Assembly (NCBI GenBank): GCA_014526335.1
Contig: JACTAT010000040.1
Coordinates: 876,119-940,118 of the forward strand
Source: Chrysaora quinquecirrha
Taxonomy: Eukaryota; Cnidaria; Scyphozoa; Semaeostomeae; Pelagiidae
DNA length: 64,000 nt
Reading direction: 5' to 3'
Below, one piece after another: positions 1 through 11,114 of this stretch. Each line of letters begins with the position of its first letter. Position 1 is the first letter of the stretch. Position numbers and translations under genes: made by a program. A model generated the notes under the pieces. It had not been told where the DNA came from and made no database searches. It worked only from the letters and a program-made list of their open reading frames with translations.

Positions 1-19
1 ACTGCTTTCAAGACGTTTT

Positions 20-355
20 GCCCAAACTCCGCTTTGCCCCACTTCCTTTTCGCCAAACCTGCTAAGATGTTTCGCCCAACCCATCATGATCTTTTTCCCA
101 TACTGAAATGACACAGACAACTTCTTTCTTGTAGTTTGTCATTTATTTGTTTGATAGCATTGTAGGTTCTGCCCCAAAACCCTTGATTATCACAATGGTT
201 ACTGTTATAGTGACAAAACAAGTGATAAATAGCTTAAAGTAATAATTTAGTTGGGCGAAATGACAAAGAAGGTTAAGGGAAAAGACCAGCTTGGGCTAAA
301 AGAAAGTTGGGTGAAACGGAGGTTGTGCGAGTCGGCCTGATACCCTTGTATTTAC
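20..355. repeat. Fold-back MITE-like repeat at left edge
   Basis: The left side reads as a series of TTTCGCCCAA/TTTGCCCC motifs (about 25-90). The right side (245-330) carries the inverse, TTGGGCGAAA and GGGTGAAACGGAGG, so the segment can fold back on itself. The right end (GAGTCGGCCTGATACCCTTGTA, about 330-351) recurs as a near copy at 6872-6895, which supports a dispersed repeat. No clean target-site duplication is visible. It lies in an intron of the minus-strand kinase gene. Confidence 0.5.
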
Positions 356-575
356 TACTGCTTTTAGTAGCTTTAAATTTTTGAGTGGCACAAAACCTCA
401 AAATTGCGAGAAACAGGCGGGAACATCTCTGGACATACTAAGCTTTTTTCTCTGTCACTTCTCAGAGTATAAAAGTCACAAACAGATCGAAACAATTGAC
501 TTAGTGGAATTTATACCTAGATGTGGATAAATTAGCGTTTAAGAAAAGTTTGAACCAAACTAATAACGTTTTTAC

Positions 576-3341
576 CTTCGATAATATCAGAAGCAGACCC
601 AAGGCAATATTCCATCACCAACTAAGAAAGAGAATTAAAATCTTGTTAGAAATAAAAAGAATTTTATAATTATTTCAACATGAGTGAGCTTTAGTGAATG
701 AAAAAAGTTAAACTAGATTAATATTGTTACTTTATAATAATATTAAATTGCAACGTATAAGGCAAATTGAGCGTATAAGGCAAATTGTAAAATCAAAATT
801 TATTGTGACTAGTGAAGTGAATACAGTAAGTGGATTAAATGAAAATTCTGTTGACAACCAAGTCATTTGCTTTGGGATTTTTGCAACAGCTGAAAATAAT
901 TTTTTACGCAAAACCTTAAATTTCTATACTAGAACAAATAATATTGAAAAGTAATTGCCTTTTGAACAAGGCAAAATCATTACTTTTTCAATACATTAAC
1001 AGCATGAAAAGTTTGTTTGGTCAGAGTTCCAACATATTCAAAATTGTGCCCAACTTTGCTGAAGAGTATTTGTGCAAAAACCAAAGCTCTTTGAAGCAGC
1101 ACACATACTTTTCTTAATTCAGGTATAATGTTGGCCTGTTCACAAGAAACTAACAAGCAACAGTTTTGTATATACAAGATAATTTGCTGTGCAAATTTTG
1201 GGAATTGTGTTTTTCATCTGAATTATTAGGCAGTAATATGTGTTAAAGCTTAAGCATAAAAGTAACCACTCTGGTTAATTAACAGGTATGGTTCTATCCC
1301 AATGGGATTAAACAGTGTATTTCTGCAGTGCTATTTTATGACTTTCCTAGCCACTTACAAAACAAATAAAACATAAATCTTTTCGCATCAGAAAACTTAA
1401 ATTTTATTTAGAACAGCTTTGCACGTCAAACTGGTAAAAACAAACTCAAAAATATGTGTAGAGATTGAAATAATGTGATAACACCTTTTTTAATAAGCAA
1501 CTGTTCAATAAGCAATTGGGCTGGGATTTTGTTCAAATTTTTGGTTGAGATAGCTTCTTTATACAGTACGTCATTACAAACTTCTCAATTACATTGAAAA
1601 GCAAGAAAAGGGCCAAAATTAGGGCTTTTAGGGGTAAAAGTGATTCTGTGAGGGCTAAAAGACCAGATATGTTAAGCAACTTTGAGGGCTGGACCAAAAG
1701 TCCAGTTGCTATTAAAGAAAAAGTGTATATGCATGAAAACCTTTCAGTGAACATGAAGCTTCTTGACACAACACAAATTTTAAAACAATTTGTTTGCAGA
1801 AAACTTACCCAAGCAGTATGTTCTTTGATGTAGCATCCTTTATATGCTATGCAGTGTTCTTGCTTGAGGTTATGAAGAAACTGAACTTCTCTAACAATGT
1901 CTTGCCATTTCTAAATAATCAAAATTATCATGAAAGTTGCATACTGCAAAAACAATTTTTTGGTGGGGGCTTATTTGGGGAGGGCTAATTCCAGGGTGGG
2001 CCTTTTTTCAAAGTTCCATAGTTCCAGTGAGTTTTTGACAGAATATCACAGAGAAAAAAGATAACTTATCTATATTCTGTAATCAAAATCAGCTGCTTGC
2101 CAACAACCAATGGCTGATTATTGGTTGAATTGATAGTAAAACCTTTCAGCACTCAATTGTCAGCATTAGTATTTTCAATGTTTTTATTAGTTGAAAGATG
2201 CATTATAGGCAAAACAAATGCATTAGGCCTTCAAATAATTCCCCATGGGGACTTATTCAAGGGCAGGGCTTACTTGCAAAAATGAATTTTTCGGTGGGGT
2301 CTTATTCAAAGGCCTAAAAGGGTGTGTTCAGATGCACAGAGAAACAACAGCCAAAAACCCCATAAATGCTAAAAGAACAAAGAAAATTTTTGTTGCTTCC
2401 TAAGCAATAAAAGCAAATTGTTACGAAAGCAATTCCCTTGATTTGGTCAGGTAGAAGCAAAGCAGTTTCACTACTGCATTGAAAAGAACAGTACAATGTC
2501 AAATCAAACTTTTGCTTCATCTCATAGCTTTGGGTACATTATTTTGAAATGAAACGATAGCAACAACTTTTTTAAATGATGCAATAAACATTCAGCAACT
2601 TACCTCCTGGGACTGTTTACCAGTGAAAGACATCTTTTTGATGGCAACAACCTCTTTGGTTTGAATATGCCTTGCCTACAAAAAGTGAAGACATTTGAAG
2701 ATGGAAAATATAGGGGCAGTGCCATTGAATGGATCAAGGGGTCATGCCCACCCCACTTTTCACAGGGATCAATCTCTATTTGTCTTAAAATGATAAGAAT
2801 TGTTCTGACTGCTTCAATGTGAGCAACAAGGAATGGAAAGAAACAAACATCCATTCTAGCAAAAATGGCATTTTGAGTAGAGGCCCCTTGTCTTAAGGAT
2901 CCAGGCATTAATTTTTCCCTTATTAATTTGTCTACTCTTTGCTTTAAGAACCTCAAGATTCCATGAGACAGAGGTAATTTAAGGCCTTTACTTTCAACAT
3001 CAAACTTTTGTAAATACGGGTCAACTAATATTCTTTCACAAGCAAGCTCAACCAATGATAAACTTCTGTCAGTTTCTGTCATTATTCTGTTACAAAATCA
3101 TAGCATAAAATTGCATGTCTGCCTATGGGAGGAAAGCACTCTGACAAATTGAAATAGGCTTTGCTTACATAATAGACAGCTCAAAGCTTCCATGTCCAAT
3201 CTCTCTTAAATCAGAAAACTGCTTCTCAGGATCCACATCACAAAACAATCCAGCATATTCTGTGTTTTTAAATACTCCTGCTTTCCCTGATGGCATAATA
3301 ACGTCCAAAATAAAGACCTATTTCTTGATGCACATTATTTT
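576..3341 (-). CDS. TAOK: TAO-family Ser/Thr protein kinase, N-terminal exons (partial, frameshift in exon 1)
   Basis: Four coding exons on the minus strand. Exon 1 is 3169-3296 (ATG at 3296); its 5'UTR reaches an acceptor at 3342. Exon 2 is 2604-2675, exon 3 is 1809-1910 and exon 4 is 576-621. The translation begins [11 protein letters not shown], then [17 protein letters not shown] (glycine-rich loop). Exon 2 gives VVAIKKMSF with the catalytic VAIK lysine. Exon 3 gives [12 protein letters not shown] and [12 protein letters not shown], and exon 4 gives the hinge segment [15 protein letters not shown]. These match TAOK kinases at the start of the catalytic domain. All borders are GT..AG and all junctions are phase 0, except that exon 1 is 128 nt where 129 is needed. 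One G is missing at 3181-3182, turning the expected GHGSFGAVY into a frameshift. The catalytic loop, C-lobe and coiled coil would lie beyond position 1. TAO kinases act upstream of p38/JNK and Hippo signalling (family knowledge). Intron 3-to-2 carries a MITE at 1482-1725. Confidence 0.88.
1482..1725. repeat. AAGCAACTT-family MITE (TA target), degenerate copy
   Basis: Starts ACACCTTTTTTAATAAGCAA and ends with the inverse GTTGCT-ATTAAAGAAAAAGTG followed by TA. It shares termini and the internal motifs AGGGCTGGACCAAAAGTCCA with the better copies at 23465, 33348, 54757 and 61606. It sits inside a kinase intron between exons 2 and 3. Confidence 0.75.
2680..3082 (-). CDS. Unrecognised ORF nested in kinase intron 1
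   Basis: An ATG-initiated frame of about 130 codons runs from 3082 through kinase intron 1 and merges out of frame into exon 2. Its composition looks protein-like: leucine-rich, with few low-complexity runs. The start contains [13 protein letters not shown] followed by [13 protein letters not shown], which loosely resembles a SOCS/BC-box layout. The cysteine is one residue off the BC-box consensus, so I do not assign it. It may be a fossil coding insertion, an alternative exon or a chance frame. No promoter or splice partner was found. Confidence 0.25.
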
Positions 3342-4669
3342 CTAAAAAAATAAAAAGACAACAGTTAAATGATTGAAAAAAATTTTTCTAGACTTGAGTC
3401 CCAGGGACGTAGCCACAGCCTAATAAGGCTCTATGAAATGCAAGTCTAAATAAGAATGTAAGACATAATATCATATCAGTTGTTTTATGGAATGAAAGTT
3501 TGCTATCTCTGAAATTTATTTGAAAACCACACCAAATGTTCTGATAGTAGTCTTCTAAGCTATGAAATAAGCTAAATGCTTGAACAAGTAATGATGTCTG
3601 GCATACAACCCCTTTACTATGAGAAGATTGGTTTTATTAGTAATATCATGGATCATATGACATTTTGACATTAGACACACTGTGAAAGCAAGAGCTTTAG
3701 ATTGAACTGCATAATTCTAGGCAATGTTTTGTATCCTGGATACATAATATAGATCATTCCCTGACAATCTAGAAACATGGTGATATATTGAAATAGGAAT
3801 TATCAGGTAGATGGGAGAATAATTTTTCCAAATGTTTAAACAATTTTGCTACGGGAACTGTATTTGGACAGAAACATCAAAATCTGGAGAAAGTTCATGA
3901 AATCACTGCCTGGTTCAAACTCTATACGAAAACATGTCTACAATACTAAAACATGATCTTATGTAGATTTTCTTTGCTGTTGAGAAAATTCTCCATAAGG
4001 TGACATAGGGGGTCTTACAAAATTTGAAGTTGGTCTTAAACAAGGCTTCTTGTCTTGAAAGTAGATGAACTTCATCTCACTACATGTACTGAATGGGGGC
4101 AGAAACTATTGAGGGCTGCGGAAGACTCCAAACAGTTTGCATTGGTAGGGTTATAGTTGTGAATTGCATGTCCTGGTATGAGCACTTGGAGAGACAAGGG
4201 GGTGTAACTGCCCCAATTTTGGCATTAACAATGGATTTTTGTTTGAATACAATAGAAAACAATGCTTTTCATTGAAGCAATGGCTTTGCCCAGTAATCCA
4301 CAAATTTCCCCCAACAAGGCACTCTTATAATATACATTTTCCTCTACTCCCACTGACATCCATGCAAAAGAGATTCAAACTGTTGAATTGGTGTGTTGTT
4401 TATATACAAAATGATTCCAAAACTTTCCACACATCACAGCCCAACAAAAACAAACAAAAACATGCTTTGCTTTTGATAGAACATCCGTTGGATTTCTCTG
4501 TACAACTAAAAAACTTACAAATTAGTTTTGTTTGACTTGTTTACTGGAGTAGTAAACAATAATAAAATGATGCCCTTTTGGATTTGAATTCCTGTTCGAA
4601 GTTGTAGGATAGATACGTTCTAGTTGCAAGTTTCATTGTCCTAGCACTTTCTTGTAATATTGATTAATG

Positions 4670-4785
4670 AGTATTCAAAGTTGACAATTTCATAAGGGCT
4701 TTGACTGTGAAAAGTGACTGGGGTTAAACTTTTCACCCCAACTGGTCAAAGCCCTTATAAAATTGTGAACTTTCAACATTCATCA
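4670..4785. repeat. Imperfect palindrome (hairpin-forming)
   Basis: CATAAGGGCTTTGAC (about 4691) is answered by GGTCAAAGCCCTTATAA at 4744. The arms extend outward (TTGACAATTT against AAATTGTGAA) and inward (GTGAAAAG against CTTTTCAC). The whole segment can form one hairpin of nearly 50 bp per arm. It is probably a small fold-back MITE. Confidence 0.7.
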
Positions 4786-6543
4786 TAAAACAAAAGTACA
4801 ATCACTAAGATATAAACGGTTTTGCACCTAAACTAGTTTTTGACTGATCTTTGAAATCTCTATATTTTGAGATATTGAAAAATTGCCACATATGGGTCTT
4901 TGGTTGAAAGGAGAGGTCCATATAGGATCCATTGCTGTTTTGAAACACAATTTGATTGGTTTAAATACAGTTTCTGTTAAAGATGGATCAAAATGATACA
5001 AAACGCTAAAGAATGTGAGCTATTCATTTGTTAGCAAAGTTGATAGATAAGACTTAGCTACACATGGAAAGCGAAAATGAGCTCTATCTAACTTACATTT
5101 AAAAGGGAAAACAACTTCATAAACATTGATTAGTTTAGGCCTATGTCAGACAGGAATATGAATTCAGCTTCATAAACATCAAATTATTGGACACTGATCA
5201 AATTTACCGGAAATTTAAGTAGCTGGAATTCAACAGCTTCTCAAGGGCAAAAGGTGAACACGGTCAAAGTGTTTGAAAGTTAAAACTGCAACGGCTTTTG
5301 GGTGGTTGGGATTTGAATTTTGTTAATTCTAAATGATGCTTAATTTTATACTTTTGAATATCAGTTTAAGTGGATTAAATATTCCAGTAAAACTAAGGAT
5401 ATGAAATGTGTTCCAAGTTTATAAACATACTCACATTTCGTCAACTAAAACTGTCCCTCTGTTTCTGCGGAAATGCGAGACGTTCGGCTAATTTTGCATC
5501 CGCTGTTCTCTCGAGCAAAACTTTACAAAAGCGGTTCCGCAAATCACGAATCTCTTTTGAAGAATGAGTTTAAGATATTATATTGTTCCAGGAATGTCAA
5601 TTAAAATCAATATCTAACTTTTATCAACCAAAATGTAGAAAAATTCGCTCCTTTCCGGGTACGTGGCCTAAGATTCAATGTAGGTAAACACCTAGAATGC
5701 AGGATAGATCGAGTGCCTTCTTATCGTGTCATGTTGATGCAAAAATCTGCAGAAATAACGCTGAATTTTCCAATTTAGTATCTTTTACGAGTAGCACAGC
5801 AATTAATGCGCTTGTTTATCTACAGTTTGCCCAAGAAACAGCTTCGTAGAAAGTATAAGATGAATTTGATCATCCCTTGTTGACTGGCCTTGAAAAACTG
5901 CTGAAAGAAAACCAGCTAAAATGGCGCTGTCTTACGAATGTGCGCATGCGTTGAATGCAAGCAACATGAGTCCTATCCTGTCCCATCCCTCGCATGGAGG
6001 AAGCGTTTTTTCAATGAGGTCTGGCATAATTTAAAATTTAATCACCACTTTCATAAATAGCGAGATATTACTAATTCATAAGGAAGGATTTAATCCAATT
6101 TGTAACATATAAAACATACATTGACATAAACTCGATGTCTATGTCTTTGTCTATTGCAAAAAGGGAAGGTGTTTCAAGAGGGTGATGTTTGATCGGGTGT
6201 TTTCTTCACCCTTTATTAGTAGTGTCCCTTTTCTGTTTCTCCCAAATTTTTCAACTACCCATCTGCAAGCTACATAACTTTCAAGATAACTTAGCAGTCC
6301 GTCAATTGTCATACGCGAACGTGATAATTTCACTTCAAAAATAACAATTTATCAAGTTCTTACTTGAGCCCTGTGCAGGGCAGGGCAATCGCATCAATAA
6401 AGCAAATGTGTGCAGCTGCATCGACTACACTATAACCCACTTCTTCTTTAAAAGTTTCTGACAAGACACTTGCATTATTCGGGCTGACTATTTAAGAAAC
6501 TTTAAGTAACATTGAAACATATTAACCCTCTGCACGGCATTGT

Positions 6544-6828
6544 AGAGGGTCGTTTAGTCTTTCGCCCCTATAACCAAGTTTGATGATCGATTTGCGCGTC
6601 AGAATCGCTACGTTCATGTTCCCCTGTTCCCTTGAGAAAATCCCCTTGTTTCTGGAGTTTCCTAAGATTATTTTTCAGATGATAGTCAAGCGGATTGATA
6701 AGGGAAGATTTTACCTGATCCCTGTTTCCCAATCTTCCCTTTGTCCCTTTTAACTTTGGCCATGTTCCCTTGTTCCCTTGATATATTTCGCATTTCCCAA
6801 GTTCCCTGGAACCCCTAAACAACCCTCA
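6544..6828. repeat. Candidate MITE with GAGGGTCGTTTAG ends
   Basis: Left end GAGGGTCGTTTAG and right end CTAAACAACCCTC are inverse with one mismatch. The interior contains CCCTTGTTCCCTTG-type repeats. No target duplication was recognised. Confidence 0.45.
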
Positions 6829-7439
6829 TCTTTGTGACTTGTCAAATAGACGCTGGATCGACTTTGTAGTGGGCCGACTCGGCCTGTTACCCTTGTAAGC
6901 CTGCGCGCAGACACAGACACTCTAAAGAGTGTGCACTCTTGAAAGTGTCCGAGTCTGCGAGCAAGCTACCCTTTTCAAGCTACTCTTGATATTTTGGAAT
7001 TAACATACATCACAAACCGAGGACAAGATAACTTCTAGAAGGACAACGATTTTCGGAAGAAATATTTGTACGAGAAACAGTCGCAAATTAGGCTTAACAT
7101 AACAAAAATAAAATAACTTGGTTAAATTAACTTTATATTACATTGAAATCTTTATGTTTATGATACATTCTTCATGCCCTAGTTCAGACAAGATCTAATT
7201 AGCGGAAGGGGGGAGGGGGGGCGGTTGAAGAAGCGGAGGTTCGGATTTCAGCTCACAACGTCCTACACAAAATCTTCGTTCTCGAACGTAAAAACACTAT
7301 GTACAGTATCAATAGCATCGTAAATACTTAGTTGCTTTTCCGAAATCTTACTTGAAAAACAACGCAACAAGATACTCAGTGAAAAACTGCTGAAACATTT
7401 CGGTACTAAACTCCAACCCGGATAGGTATGTTTCCCTCA

Positions 7440-7680
7440 TTTGGGTGGGTTTTCCTTCAAAAATACTCCTACAACAGGGTGTAACTTAGGCCAAAAGTAC
7501 CTTAAAAGTGGGTATAGAATCCAATTTAATTTCCTTAACAACTGGTACAAAAATACATCCTGAAATCATAAACTGGGTGGCTTAATGTTGTAGAACAATA
7601 CTTTAAAGTGGGATGGTTTGTAAAAACTCAGGGCCAAATCCCTGTACATGTTTGGGGCAAGTACCCCTGGAACTCCGACC
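7440..7680. repeat. Dispersed repeat, copy 1 (inverse copy at 42395-42640)
   Basis: Shares degenerate blocks with the inverse of 42395-42640: TACCTTAAAAGTGGGTATA here against TATACCAACTTTTAAGGTA there, plus TCATAAACTGGGTG against CACCCAGTTTTATGA. Two divergent copies of one unnamed repeat family. Confidence 0.5.
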
Positions 7681-7710
7681 TTATATGACTAAACCAAAAA
7701 CAAATGCAAA

Positions 7711-10568
7711 CTACAGAAGTTGTTGTGTTTGAGATTCTTTCCTCTTCTTAACTTCTGATTCATCATTGTTTTCATACTCTGTATATTTCTTACAAGATCC
7801 ACGTACCACATTTGCGGGGTATTTTTTGTTGTTGTGTTCGAATTTGTCAAGTACGGCTACAGGAAGATCCACGTGACACCTGTCAGCCAATCGAATCAGG
7901 TATATCAAAACGTCACTCAACTCATGACTGACATTAGATTTTTCCTCATCTGGCCAGCCTGGAATAAATTGATAAAAATTGTTTCACTAAAACTTATAGA
8001 TACAGTCGAACCTCCGAATAGCGGCCACTTATAGATCCAAGGTAAAGTGGCCGTTATTGAGAAGTGGCCACTAGTCGGAGGTTAAAAAATGCTATGGGAA
8101 AGCGTTGGGGACTGAAAATTAGTGGCCGTTATAGGGGGTGACCGCTTATCGTAGGTGGCCACTATTAGAGGTTCTATACTGTACACAGCTCAGTACTATA
8201 CTTCTAGAAACTCATCCCGATAAATGATTCTGCCATGTGACAGCACTTGCTGGATAATCAAGACCGTACAGAAAATTACAGCGAGAATTTTTGTCCAATA
8301 ATTGGCAAAGCAAGATCTTTGTTACAATTGGGCGTGTTGGAATCTTATTCACATTAATACCAAAAGGCCCATTCTGTGTAGAATAATGAGTTCGCTTTGT
8401 CGCTTGGACTCTTCAATTAATTCTATCGGTCTTCCCGCTGTATCCCGCAAGCTGATTGGTGACGAAGACACAACACTGAAGAGGTATGGTTACAGTTCTC
8501 TGGCATGGCCAGACATATTACATGAGTCCCAGATATCGCTCATGAAACTGAGACTAACACCAAAGTGTTGGGGTGCTGGATGAGCGGAGGAGCGGAGACT
8601 AACTAACGACTCAGGGAAATGAGTCTACAGCGTGACTAAACAACTGCAGTATTTTTTACAGAGATAGGTTGATTGATAACTTTGTACTTTCTTTTAATGC
8701 AGTTAATAACTAACTTCAGTAAAAGCATAGTTCGATATAAAGACGCTACAAATCAGCTACAAAGTAAGAAACAAAATAGTTAAAGTATTCTTACCAGGCA
8801 AGCCCTCCTCTACTTCACCTTTCCATTGGCTAAAATAAATTATACATATGATAGAATACTTATGTTTAGTGTAGATGCATCTCATATGCATATTCCAAAT
8901 TCATTTTTCAGCGGTCAATATCTTGGAGATCGATGCAGTTAGCTAGTACGTGATTCTGGAAAAATTTTTCCAAAATCCGTATTTCTTCTTTTATGTGAGG
9001 CCCTGGCCAAAAGATCAAACATTTCGGGTCAGGACATTTGAGATTTGCTTTACAAGCAATGTTTGACCGTTTTGCCACGTCATAAAACTTTGCTTCACAT
9101 ATCGCAAAAATTAGCAAAATTTATTTTGAGTCTAACAGCGCACTTTTCAACTTCAGAACCACGTTTTCCTTCTTTTGAAACAACCAGCTCACTACTGTGG
9201 ACATTATAACCACTTTTCAGTTCAGATAAAGTTGCTGCGATTCATTTTTGGGGTTAAGTTTACTGAAAACTCAAATGTTTTAATCAAAGGTTATTAGCAT
9301 CACTTACAACAATTCAGCAAGCTCGCCGACTTCACCAACCTACAAATTTTTTAAAAACTTTTGTTAATTTACAGTTTTTGATAAAACACAATTCAAGAAA
9401 AATACATTGTTATGTACTTCAATAGGCATGAAAACCACAGTATCGAATTTCGTGAACTTTTGCAGGAGCCAAGCACTACCTTGTTTACGAATCACTTTCT
9501 TATGGAAAATACAGGAGTGTTGTTGATGACCTTTATAAGAAACACTAGGCAGGAATTTGGGTCAAAAATTGTTGATATCTCCTAACCTGTTTGGGATACG
9601 CAAAAGCAAAGTTCAGCTGCGTAAAGCCCGTGCCCAAGAAGGGTAGGAGCACATGAATAGGGATGGAGGTGATAAGTTTGTGAAAAATCGCTACAAAAAC
9701 AAGCAACGGGAAGGCTGAGATGAAAATCAAGTGTCAAGTGTTCTCATAAAAAAGCATGTAGATTCAATTTTTTATTAGGAACCTAAAGTGTACAAAACCT
9801 TTCGCAGAAAATTAAGAAACTTATCATAAATTGACCAGAAGGTTAACGAAAACCGAAGAAACTTTATTCCGTCCCTTATGCAGCTTTAGAATTGAAATCT
9901 TTTATGTGTTATATAAATGTTCATAAATAAAGAAATTTCTCTTTATATTATAATCTTGTTACGTTTTTCGTGCATCAGGTTCAAAACTGGCTCATCATGC
10001 GCTCTCCAGTGCATTTTGGTAAACTAAAACCGTTTTAATTCTTTGAAAGTCAAGAAACTCTTCAAGAAACTTTAACTTTGTTTAAAATGCAGAAACTTAA
10101 AAAACTTATACTAGTTGCTGGACCCAAGTTTGTTTTGAGAAAATATGAGTATACTATCACCAATTCTTTTGAGTCTTTTTGCTCAAATAAGCTAGGTTTC
10201 ACAGACAATATAATTCAAACTTTAAACAATGAAATGTTTCCAGATTCACTTACTAAAGCCAGCAACACGTTTCGAGGACTGTGAAATTGGTCCCAGTCTC
10301 TTTCTCTGCAGAAATCTGCTTGCATTTTACGACTGAAACAAAAAGAGGGAAACTTTAACAGATCAAAGAGCCTGAAATCTGGCAACGCAAAGAAAAAAAA
10401 TAAATGATTGAAACACGTTTGATTTACAATCGATTCTGACAATCTGCTTAAATTTAACGAAGTTAAATTCTGTAGAGCTTCTTACCTGTACCTGAAACTG
10501 GTAAGGATGCCCGTTGGAGCTCGCAAGGTTCTCGAGGGTGGATCGGAAAGCAGGATATAATAGGCCAT
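7711..10568 (-). CDS. DCTPP1: dCTP pyrophosphatase 1 (MazG-like), paralogue A
   Basis: Exons on the minus strand: a candidate first exon 10486-10568, then 10254-10332, 9308-9339, 8795-8829 and 7711-7958 (stop). They join to 477 nt, 158 residues; the human protein is about 170. The core reads RKMQADFCRERDWDQFHSPR, GEVGELAELFQWKGEVEEG, HELSDVLIYLIRLADRC and KYPANVVRGSCKKYTEY. This is the all-alpha NTP-pyrophosphohydrolase fold, with the Mg-binding ExxE (GEVGE) and ExxD (ELSD) motifs. The enzyme hydrolyses dCTP and modified dCTP to dCMP plus pyrophosphate, sanitising the nucleotide pool (family knowledge). The last four exons are firm. The first exon (ATGGCC start, phase 2 donor) fits the frame but does not look like the usual F-S-F-x-PTLExIR N-terminus, so its use is uncertain. 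A polar Lys/Glu/Gln tail ends the protein. Paralogue B follows upstream in the same orientation. Confidence 0.9.
8003..8181. repeat. pogo/Tigger-like MITE with TA target
   Basis: Begins CAGTCGAACCTCCGAATAGC after TA and ends GAGGTTCTATACTG before TA. The 179-bp element repeats GTGGCCACT/AGTGGCCGTTAT internally. It lies in the last intron of DCTPP1 paralogue A. CAGT-GAACCTC ends with TA duplication are typical of pogo-like elements. Confidence 0.75.
8990..9112 (-). repeat. GATCAAACATT-family repeat fragment
   Basis: GTGAGGCCCTGGCCAAAAGA followed by TCAAACATTT, then AAGCAATGTTTGACCGTTTTG, matches inverted parts of the segments at 19262-19530, 33777-34080 and 50935-50970 (for example TGTTTGATCGTTTGGCCAGG). 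One dispersed family with repeated internal AACATTGCTTG motifs. This copy lies in an intron of DCTPP1 A. Confidence 0.5.
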
Positions 10569-11114
10569 TCAAAAAGTACATGAAAATAGACCTTTATTCA
10601 ACGCACCTGTATAACACGCTTTTTTTAAAGAACCTAGCTCAAGTTCCTTTATAGTTCCTTAATTTCACCTGCACATTCAGTTTCATGACTACTATACAGA
10701 GACATTTGGATGTAAGCAAAGCTCAAGATTACTCAAGGAAACATTTGATACATGAGTAACATACAGTCTATGTGATTTTCGACTGCAATTGAAAGGAACC
10801 GGCTTTGTAATTCTTGATTGTTTGCAGCGACAAAACTATTCAACAATGGAAAGTTCTTTAGTTATTTTAGTTATTATAACTTTACTTGTGTTGTTTTCTG
10901 CCTAAAACGTAAAGTTATATCACTCATGATATTTGTGCGATTGGGCCTCCTTTGATCATGATAATTGTGCGGTTGGGCCTCCTGTGATCATACATGCGTT
11001 TGTCGAAAAGGTAAAGGTGCATTATGCGTCGAGTAGAGAGAAAGCTTGACACTGCCAAAACACAAAAGCCAAAGGAGGCCCCAAAAGATCAAGAGTTGAA
11101 ATTCATAAAATTTC

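Larger units (their letters stand above)
3342..7400. other. Non-coding stretch upstream of kinase gene
   Basis: No convincing coding exon was seen. It holds the 5' introns or promoter of the minus-strand kinase gene. A possible untranslated first exon ends at about 5446, where the minus strand reads ...GACGAAAT|GTGAGTATG. The stretch 5460-5560 and 5930-6000 is locally richer in CpG (for example AAAATGGCGCTG at about 5918), which would suit promoters, but this is inference only. Two fold-back repeats inside it are listed separately. Confidence 0.4.

Noticed and set aside
7711..7958. Processed pseudogene for DCTPP1 A
   Set aside because: Four introns with correct borders and phases show a normal split gene.
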